Assembly: GCA_900128585.1 (NCBI GenBank)
Contig: LT642656.1
Coordinates: 1 to 12,924, forward strand
From: Stramenopiles sp. TOSAG23-3
Taxonomy: Eukaryota > Sar
DNA: 12,924 bases
Direction: 5' to 3'
Every line of letters starts with the position of its first letter. Position 1 is the stretch's first letter. Shown here in pieces: positions 7,281 to 12,924 of this stretch. The translations under genes were made by a program, and so were the position numbers. The notes below the pieces were generated by a model that was not told the DNA's origin, ran no database searches, and saw only the letters and a list, made by a program, of their open reading frames with translations.

Positions 7281-10200
7281 ATGGAACAGCAAGACGCGGA
7301 CACGCACAACGTCCAAACATACAATGCCAAAACATGGTTTTACAAGAACAAGCTCGACAAAATCTACGGTCCATTTTCCGATGGACAAATGCGTGTGTAT
7401 TACCGAGACAAGTATATCCCGGGCGATGTAATGATACGACGAGGGGGAACCAAAGAAGACCACACGAATGGGTTTGAAGCGCTAAACATTATATTTGTGG
7501 GAGATGACTTGGAAAGGGCATTTCTTCCAGGAGTAGGACCATGCCCGTCTGTTCCACACGACAACGGTGAAGTCGACCCAAACGCCGACCAATCGACAAA
7601 AAGCAGACAGGGCAGCAGCATGAGCGGCACGGGAAAAAAACCGTCCATCTCCAAACGAAAAAGTGTCCGCTTAGCCGAACTGAATAAACATTTTCGGCCC
7701 ACAGACATGACCTCTTTGGAGAAGGCGAAAGACAAGGCATCCCCGCCTGCAGCAGCCAATCCGAAGAGAACACCCATCGAATCCATTGCGACCAATGCGC
7801 CTGGGCCCGGTCGGAAAATTAGCGGCGAGCCATCTACGGCAACCATAGCGTCCGAGCTCATTCAACAGTACAAGGACTACATGCAGTCGCACCACATTCG
7901 CGTCGGAGACCTGTACAAGCGCCATGCGGCGGAACAGAAAAACATTTTAAGATCCTTTCTGACACGAACGTTGAAATCAGCAGACCCTGGTATGGGAAAG
8001 AAGAAGACATCTGGAAGTGACATTTCCAAGGAAAGGGGCCAGACCACTCAAGATATTGCCACTATTATTAATGAGCACGGTCGCATCATTGCTGAGACGT
8101 CCGCGCAATACGAAACGCTGAGGAAAGACAAGCCCCCGGAACGGTACGTGTTGGGGTTCTTGGACAAACCTGGGAAATTTAACTCGTTTAATTACTACGA
8201 GCGATGGGTTGAGGTTCGGGATGCCGGCACACCGAGGGTTCATTTGACGATTGCAAAGAGTGAAAGCGATCACACGAAACAGCTGTTTCCAATCTCGGAA
8301 ACGTCGGTTGTTCGCACGCTTCCTCTGAAATCCAGAATAGGCAAGCAGCCGGAAGAAACGCTTACTTTTGAACTGCTTTCCGGAAAGAAAAGGTCGATCA
8401 AACTCCGCGCCAAGACGAAGGACGATCTGGATGACTTTGTAGAGATCATAGAAAGCGAAATAAGCAAGTTGAAGAAAGCGGCAAATAACGAAACCATAAC
8501 CCCCCTCATGGACGCAGCAGTAGGGCCCGCCCGGACACCATCGCTCAAGCCGCAACTGTCGTCTGGGAACTTACTGAGCGACGTGCAGTTAGAACACGTG
8601 CCTTCTTTACACACCGTGCAGGAGAACGACGAGGCACTAGGCCCTTCCAATATTGAAATAGGCTCCTCGGATTCTCTGTTCGGGACAAAACGTCAACACG
8701 CCCACGAGTACTACTCGGTAGACGGAGTATTCGGTACCTTCGACTGGAAGCTGGGTGCGAGTGATGCAAGCGCAGACGTGGAAAAGTTTACCGCATTTAC
8801 TATGGAACTGTTGAAATACGTCAGACGAATCCACGGAGAAATAATCACGTTCGTATGCAGCAACATAAACAGCAACAAAAGCGGCAAAGTGATATCGTCC
8901 TGGGTAGTCTTGTTTGCAACCCTTTCATCGATGCAAAGCTTTTTTTTGGACTCGATCGTGAAGAGCTTGCTCCTTACGTTGAAGGATAGCTTTAAGGCAG
9001 AGTGTACGTTCACTTATTTTTACCCCAAGTCAATCAAGGACACGGTCATGGAACCCACGTACCTGCCGATGCGGCGGGGGAAGTGCGCAAACAATTTCAA
9101 ACAGTTGACCAGGTTTCCTATTTACCCAACAGCGCACTCGCTTATAGTAGAATACATCTTCGACATCGAGACAGCAAAAAAGTTTAGTTCCTTCTGCCGC
9201 TTCGAAAAGTCATTTACGAACGACCTCCGCGAGTACTGCTCGTCCGCATTGTTATTCTTCCACTCAAGCCACTCAAAAAATTCCAACAAGATTATTTGGA
9301 CGTTCATTTTCGCCAGCACCACCGCATTTGTGACTTTGTTCGAACAAGACACCACGAAGACGGACATTTTACAGCAATGCATCCGATGCTGCACGAGTGT
9401 CTCTGGTTTTGTCCTGCACCAAATGACTTGCCCAGAGAGCACAAAAATAGTAACCAGCCAGCACGAAAAGGGAATAAATTTAACGTACGTGCCTCATGTC
9501 CCCGGATCGTTTGCCCTTAATCCTGGGGCGACCCTTTTTGACAGCGTAGAAGGATCAGCGGAAAACCCGCAGTTGTGGGGGGCGGCGATGAAACTGGGCA
9601 ATTTTTTCAAGACTTGGCAAAAGCGCTATTTTTGTTACCAGAAGGCAGAAAACACAATACTCTACTTCGAGAACGTTCCGTCTTCTGAGCGCAGAGAGTC
9701 TGAAAGGGGGACCATCAAGTTAGACAAGGGCGCCACAGTCTTGCAACTAGACCGTATTTATGATATTGGAATCGAAATAATCACACAGAAACGAAAGTAC
9801 TACCTGATGTTTGAGACGGTAGGAGAAAGAAACCTGTGGACAAGAGCGTTGCAGTCGAGCGTATGCAAAACTATAAATGCTGCTGGTGAAACCATCGAGA
9901 GAGACGAGCTGCACGATTACTGCACACACGTGTCGCCCGGCACGCATCAATTTAGCGAAACGCTTGAAATTTTGCACTTTTGCATTGAAGCGTACGGGGA
10001 GAATCACATCGTAATTTCTTTGACAGCGTACACGGGGAACAGCGGCATCATCTCATGGGATGTAACTAGGAAGTACTCCGAGTTTGCAGATTTGAGAAAT
10101 CGAGTTGCAAGGCTTCGCGTTAGTGAAACATCATCGGAACAGTTCGGAATGTACTTGGTGCGTAGTCTTCCCCCGTATTACAAATTGAAGGACAACCTGG

Positions 10201-10505
10201 ACGTGAACGCATTCGAAGAGCAATTGGAAGATTTTTTGCAGATTATTCTCTCCATGCCGAAAATCAGAAAAACTGAACTGCTGCAAAAGTTTTTGAACAC
10301 TTCAACCCCAACTTTGGCAGCTGGCAGTAGGGATACCGGGTCGCGGCGCTTTCGCAACTCGATATCTTTGAAAGACAGTTTCGGGAGACGGGTTCGCTCT
10401 TCATCGGTTGAAGTTGAAGACGATACGTTTTTCATGAAACAGATGGAATTTGCATCAATGGACACCCCAGAGCGAAATAAATTGTTGAAACACACACTTA
10501 CTTAA
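7281..10505 (+). CDS. GYF-PH-PH-PX domain protein, likely phosphoinositide-binding
   Basis: An intronless frame of 1074 residues. The ATG at 7281 has A at -3 and G at +4, and an in-frame TGA lies at 7242-7244. Residues 18-60 form a GYF-like domain (WFYKN, IYGPFSDGQM, YIPGDVMIRRGG), a type that binds proline-rich peptides. A Ser/Lys/Pro-rich linker follows. A first PH domain spans about 287-395 (YVLGFLDKPGKF, YYERWVEVRD). The 480-750 region is helical and hydrophobic, and I do not recognise it. A second, clearer PH domain is at about 760-857 (MKLGNFFKTWQKRYFCY, YLMFETVGERNLWTRAL). A PX domain is at about 893-1009; it keeps the RKYSEF motif whose arginine usually contacts phosphoinositide, the LPPYYK loop and the final FEEQLEDFLQ helix. 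This predicts a peripheral membrane protein of endosomal or plasma membranes, perhaps in trafficking. The extreme C-terminus coincides with a small inserted repeat that supplies the stop codon. Confidence 0.94.
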   Translation: MEQQDADTHNVQTYNAKTWFYKNKLDKIYGPFSDGQMRVYYRDKYIPGDVMIRRGGTKEDHTNGFEALNIIFVGDDLERAFLPGVGPCPSVPHDNGEVDPNADQSTKSRQGSSMSGTGKKPSISKRKSVRLAELNKHFRPTDMTSLEKAKDKASPPAAANPKRTPIESIATNAPGPGRKISGEPSTATIASELIQQYKDYMQSHHIRVGDLYKRHAAEQKNILRSFLTRTLKSADPGMGKKKTSGSDISKERGQTTQDIATIINEHGRIIAETSAQYETLRKDKPPERYVLGFLDKPGKFNSFNYYERWVEVRDAGTPRVHLTIAKSESDHTKQLFPISETSVVRTLPLKSRIGKQPEETLTFELLSGKKRSIKLRAKTKDDLDDFVEIIESEISKLKKAANNETITPLMDAAVGPARTPSLKPQLSSGNLLSDVQLEHVPSLHTVQENDEALGPSNIEIGSSDSLFGTKRQHAHEYYSVDGVFGTFDWKLGASDASADVEKFTAFTMELLKYVRRIHGEIITFVCSNINSNKSGKVISSWVVLFATLSSMQSFFLDSIVKSLLLTLKDSFKAECTFTYFYPKSIKDTVMEPTYLPMRRGKCANNFKQLTRFPIYPTAHSLIVEYIFDIETAKKFSSFCRFEKSFTNDLREYCSSALLFFHSSHSKNSNKIIWTFIFASTTAFVTLFEQDTTKTDILQQCIRCCTSVSGFVLHQMTCPESTKIVTSQHEKGINLTYVPHVPGSFALNPGATLFDSVEGSAENPQLWGAAMKLGNFFKTWQKRYFCYQKAENTILYFENVPSSERRESERGTIKLDKGATVLQLDRIYDIGIEIITQKRKYYLMFETVGERNLWTRALQSSVCKTINAAGETIERDELHDYCTHVSPGTHQFSETLEILHFCIEAYGENHIVISLTAYTGNSGIISWDVTRKYSEFADLRNRVARLRVSETSSEQFGMYLVRSLPPYYKLKDNLDVNAFEEQLEDFLQIILSMPKIRKTELLQKFLNTSTPTLAAGSRDTGSRRFRNSISLKDSFGRRVRSSSVEVEDDTFFMKQMEFASMDTPERNKLLKHTLT

Positions 10506-10543
10506 ATAACAGCCAATTTTCTTGTTTTTTTGAAACACACACT
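10485..10543 (+). mobile_element. Tiny insertion (copy A) with 14-bp direct repeats, at the end of gene 3
   Basis: TTGAAACACACACT occurs perfectly at 10485-10498 and again at 10530-10543. Between them lie 31 bases (10499-10529) that begin TACTTAAATAACA and end in the core GCCAATTTTCTTGTTTTT. The arrangement is what a target-site duplication around a very short insertion would give. The TAA stop of gene 3 (10503-10505) lies inside the insert. Calling it mobile is inference from the flanking repeat and from the related copies nearby. Confidence 0.6.
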
Positions 10544-10859
10544 ATTGTCTGGACAAAAACGAACTGTTGCAAGGAAAGGATGAATTGGAAACTTCAAGAG
10601 GTCAGTCACACATTACAAACACACTTTTAGATTTTAACAATCTTAACAACAGCCATTATTGTGTTTTTAAAAATAACAGCATAAATAATATATTTTATTT
10701 TTATTTTTTGCGCCGGTACCACTCTTCTTTATAAATAAAATCAGCCAATTTTCTTGTTTTTAAAATAAAATCAACGATGGGGCCATTAAGAGGATATTTT
10801 TTTTTTCGGGGTGCAAAAACTGGTCTGCATTTTTCCTAAGTTCCCAGGGGGAAAGTTCT
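10506..10859. other. Convergent 3' spacer of genes 3 and 4, rich in the recurring motif
   Basis: Apart from insertion A and copy B, this AT-rich spacer holds a degenerate copy at about 10645-10668 (AACAACAGCCATTATTGTG plus a T run), followed by a partial AATAACAGC at 10672-10680. AATAAA hexamers occur at 10734-10739 and 10764-10769; these lie in the two direct repeats of copy B, so the duplication also doubled a possible polyadenylation signal of gene 3. No coding frame is supported. Confidence 0.6.
10733..10773 (+). mobile_element. Tiny insertion (copy B) with 11-bp direct repeats
   Basis: AAATAAAATCA is present at 10733-10743 and perfectly repeated at 10763-10773. The 19 bases between them are GCCAATTTTCTTGTTTTT plus A. 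This copy lacks the TACTTAAATAACA part seen in copy A but has the same right border, as expected for 5' truncation. The AT-rich flanks make a chance repeat less improbable than for copy A. Confidence 0.5.
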
Positions 10860-11750
10860 TCAACGTCGATTGTGGGTTTTGGCTGGAACGTTCTTAAACT
10901 TCGACAACTTGAACGGGACCTTGCCGGAAGGCTTTCTTCGCGAGTGTTTGTACATCAAATCTGCAGACTTTGTGGATTTTGGTTTTGGCAATTTTCCAGC
11001 TGAAGTTTGCCCTGACAAGTCGGCGTAAGTTTTATCTTCTACCACGCCTAGGCCAACCATGAGTGCCCCAACGGACTCAGAGGGCAAAGATACCCTTCCG
11101 AAGCACTGGCCTTCCGCCCAGGGTTTCTTGGTTTCCGGTTCTTCTTTGTCTTTTTTACTAGTTGGAAGGCCTAAACTTTCATCGGCCTGTGTTGCCAAGA
11201 ACGCCTCGCGCGTCTTCTTCATTTTTGCCGCCTTCTTTGCCCGGTAGTTGTCACGCCACTCGTTCGCTTGTTTAGTATTGATGCAACCGGCCATATTGGC
11301 GCGGCGATTTTCGTAGATTATATTTTTGCCTTCTTCAACCTTCTTTTTCGCCTTTTCACGCACCGGCATACTGAAGATGATCTTACCCGCCGGCTCGACC
11401 CCACTAGCACCAGGCACACCGTACGTAAAGTCGCGGCCGGGCAGGTCGTAACTTGTATTGCGGCTTTTCCCGACAATGTACCTGATCAGCAAACGGTTTA
11501 GCTTTGCACCGTTTCCTTCGGATGTGCGAGCAACGCACCAAGCTACAAAATCATCTCTAAACACATCGCCGTTTTTGTCAAGGGTCATGAGCGCTTGGCA
11601 CTGAAATTTTGGATCGTTGCTAAAGCCTGATGCTATCATAGCGTCTGCCAACATGTCTTTGCTAATTTTGTCAGCACCGCCACCAATGTTGTTAAAGGCT
11701 TCGGAAGCGCGCGCACGCACTTTTGCGTCTGCAGCTAAGTTACTTGGCAT
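10860..11750 (-). CDS. EF-hand-like protein with CFAP77-like flagellar region
   Basis: An intronless frame of 296 residues. The ATG at 11750-11748 has A at -3 and is preceded by an in-frame TAG three codons upstream. Residues 1-95 resemble an EF-hand pair. The second loop begins DKNGD (58-62) but is about two residues shorter than the canonical twelve, and the first loop (near 22-33) lacks the usual acidic ligands, so calcium binding is doubtful. Residues 103-111, LPGRDFTYG, match the conserved motif that I associate with cilia- and flagella-associated protein 77. Further agreement lies in an NRR-x-x-x-AG-x-x-x segment near 148-160, an FG-x-x-S-x-P-S segment near 218-224 and a basic end with FKLSKFKNVP at 280-289. 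The centre (160-185) is a charged helix. CFAP77 is a protein of the axonemal doublet microtubules, so a flagellar role is inferred. The match is from memory of the family and has not been aligned. Confidence 0.9.
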   Translation of the reverse strand: MPSNLAADAKVRARASEAFNNIGGGADKISKDMLADAMIASGFSNDPKFQCQALMTLDKNGDVFRDDFVAWCVARTSEGNGAKLNRLLIRYIVGKSRNTSYDLPGRDFTYGVPGASGVEPAGKIIFSMPVREKAKKKVEEGKNIIYENRRANMAGCINTKQANEWRDNYRAKKAAKMKKTREAFLATQADESLGLPTSKKDKEEPETKKPWAEGQCFGRVSLPSESVGALMVGLGVVEDKTYADLSGQTSAGKLPKPKSTKSADLMYKHSRRKPSGKVPFKLSKFKNVPAKTHNRR

Positions 11751-11972
11751 GTTGGTCTAGGTGTTGTATATTGCGTTAGAAATGTATAGTCAATACTTTT
11801 AAAGAGTTTAAACAACAATTTGTCTGGGACTGTTGATACAAAGGGGAGGCTTGTGTGGTAACTTCTGCACGTAATTCTCGCGAAAGGAAAGAAACGAGCC
11901 TTTACTCGCAATCCAAAGCAACCTAAACAATAGTTCAGCTCGTTCAGACGGAAGGAGTGGGGTGGGGTCATC

Positions 11973-12014
11973 CCTACTATAATAATAGAGTACATTTAAT
12001 AATATTATAGTAGG
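11973..12014. repeat. Inverted repeat with perfect 12-bp arms upstream of gene 4
   Basis: CCTACTATAATA at 11973-11984 is the exact reverse complement of TATTATAGTAGG at 12003-12014, with an 18-base spacer. It lies about 220-265 bp upstream of the gene 4 start codon. GAGTACA occurs both inside the spacer and just after the right arm. It could be a regulatory palindrome or the remnant of a fold-back element. Confidence 0.8.
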
Positions 12015-12206
12015 AGTACAGTAGCGGTACAAAGTACGAAAAGAAAGAAACGGAACTTTGATAAACTAACGTCACGTAAATTGAACGACACAGGTGTGTA
12101 GCAGGAAAGTTTTACTAATTTTCTTACTTATTGGTTATTAGCCAACCGTATAAAATGATACCTGTAATTCTTTGAAAAGTAAGGTATGTGTCCGTAGACC
12201 ATTTAC

Positions 12207-12231
12207 ATATTTATCACTTCGTGATAGATAT
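12207..12231. repeat. Short hairpin, ATATTTATCAC / GTGATAGATAT
   Basis: Eleven positions on each side of a TTC loop pair, with one T-G wobble in the middle: TATCAC (12212-12217) with GTGATA (12221-12226), extended by ATAT on both sides. No gene is adjacent on either strand, and the surrounding sequence does not look like a tRNA or another known RNA. Function unknown. Confidence 0.6.
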
Positions 12232-12613
12232 TTATACTCTATATATATAGTTCAAAAGAATTTTTTCGAAACGACAAGTTTTAATTCCCGTAGGAATATT
12301 TGCCCTTAATTTGCAAAGCAAGGGATTGAATTGCTCTTCCTTCAACCCGTGACACAGCATAAGGCTAGCAGTTACAAGCGTTTCTTCGTTCTTTCTTCGC
12401 CCTTCCTTCGTCGTCTTCGAAGTTTATTATTAAAACGCTGCGATCCTATTGTTATTAAATAGGCACAGCAGAAGCATGATTGAAAAAAGACTGGAGAGAA
12501 GAAAGAGAAGACGCTGCTGCTGCCGATGATGATTTTTGTTTTAAAATGTGATTACACATTTAATAGTAGTACACTGGTGATGTTTTAAACATAGTAACAC
12601 AGCATTATGTATC

Positions 12614-12695
12614 TTTAATTATAATCAGTAGAGATCAGCTCGCTGTGCATTTTACTTGAATAACAGCCAATTTTTTCTTGTTTTTAATTAAAATC
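12614..12695 (+). mobile_element. Possible longer insertion (copy C) of the recurring motif
   Basis: The sequence ACTTGAATAACAGCC followed by a slightly longer T run, then CTTGTTTTT (12653-12685), is closely related to copy A. The flanks TTTAATTATAATC (12614-12626) and TTTAATTAAAATC (12683-12695) agree at 12 of 13 positions. If they are a target duplication, the element here is about 58 bp and reaches further 5' than in A or B. The flanks are AT-rich and the right one overlaps the T run, so this is the weakest of the three cases. Confidence 0.4.
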
Positions 12696-12903
12696 TCGAA
12701 GCAACGAATCTAAAAAAATACATCTAGCTCACTGCAGGAAGAGTTTGGCTTTCGACCCGAGCGCCCCCAAGCGTGGTTCTCTTCTGACCTTTACTTCCGG
12801 CAACCCCTGCCTTTTTCGCCTACGCCTTGATTTCAACACACGACTCGACGAGTTCGACAGTCTTCCACGGACCGGCGTCGTACTAGGCCTGCCCAACGGG
12901 TAA
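12688..12903 (+). other. GC-rich coding-like block of unknown identity at the right edge
   Basis: Base composition switches sharply near 12735 from AT-rich spacer to sequence as GC-rich as the genes. One + frame runs from 12688 to a TAA at 12901-12903 (72 codons, no ATG), with many C or G third positions; it includes SLAFDPSAPKRGSLL and ends TGVVLGLPNG. A CTGCAG at 12734-12739 could be a splice acceptor or chance. A minus-strand frame is also open from the window edge to a TGA near 12733 and would encode a basic Arg/Ser-rich tail. I recognise neither, so this is listed as unresolved; it may be part of a gene or repeat that continues beyond the window. Confidence 0.3.
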
Positions 12904-12924
12904 TTTTTATGAAGGGAATCCCGG

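Larger units (their letters stand above)
11751..12690. other. AT-rich spacer upstream of gene 4, no gene seen
   Basis: About 0.9 kb without a supportable coding frame or RNA gene; the short frames here have no ATG of good context and no recognisable protein. It contains two inverted repeats (listed separately), an ATATATATA stretch near 12240, a CTTCTTTCTTCG-type run near 12382-12420, and copy C of the recurring motif at its right end. The part nearest gene 4 should contain that gene's promoter, but I cannot point to a defined element. Confidence 0.6.

Noticed and set aside
7044-7463. A 139-codon minus-strand frame across the gene 3 leader and start
   Set aside because: It overlaps the gene 3 GYF region antisense, its C-terminal lysine/glutamate run comes from the CTT tract, and nothing in it is recognisable.
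7977-8555. A 192-codon minus-strand frame inside gene 3
   Set aside because: It is antisense to the PH1 and linker coding region, its protein has no recognisable motif, and no start context or neighbouring signal supports it.
12270-12360. A possible tRNA or structured RNA, suggested by CCCTT/AAGGG pairing
   Set aside because: Only short stems form. There is no cloverleaf, no T-loop GTTCGA-type motif and no discriminator end.

Overview
The window reads as nuclear DNA of a single-celled eukaryote. Four long open reading frames, all uninterrupted (no intron is needed in any), encode eukaryotic modular proteins: Sel1/TPR repeats, an EF-hand-like/WW/Tudor-like protein, a GYF-PH-PH-PX protein and an EF-hand-like/CFAP77-like protein. 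The spacers are far more AT-rich than the genes and carry GAA/CTT triplet tracts. The standard code fits. The CFAP77-like protein implies an organism that builds a motile flagellum, and the domain mixtures resemble those of SAR-type protists, but the sequence does not let me name a lineage.

Layout: a GAA-rich purine tract (1-138) and an AT-rich leader precede gene 1 (+, 499-3876). Gene 1 converges on gene 2 (-, 4138-6483), and the 261-bp gap between them holds a large imperfect palindrome. Gene 2 is divergent from gene 3 (+, 7281-10505) across about 0.8 kb, which starts with a 90-bp tandem duplication directly upstream of the gene 2 start codon and also carries a CTT tract. Gene 3 converges on gene 4 (-, 10860-11750). 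From 11751 to about 12690 I see only AT-rich spacer with inverted repeats. A GC-rich, coding-like block of unknown identity lies at the right edge.

The genes alternate strictly + - + -, so each has its own promoter. They do not form an evident pathway. Genes 2 and 3 both look membrane-directed (N-myristoylation plus basic residues; PH and PX domains), gene 1 is a repeat scaffold, and gene 4 is a likely axonemal protein.

The most unusual signal is a short recurring sequence, core GCCAATTTTCTTGTTTTT. It is found in the gap between genes 1 and 2 (twice, as an inverted pair), at the very end of gene 3, twice more in the gap between genes 3 and 4 (one copy degenerate), and near 12660. Three copies have a constant T-rich 3' border, 5' ends of different length, and flanking direct repeats of 11-14 bp. 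This looks like a family of tiny 5'-truncated retroposon insertions. One of them appears to have replaced the C-terminus of gene 3. A role as a 3'-end processing signal is the main alternative.
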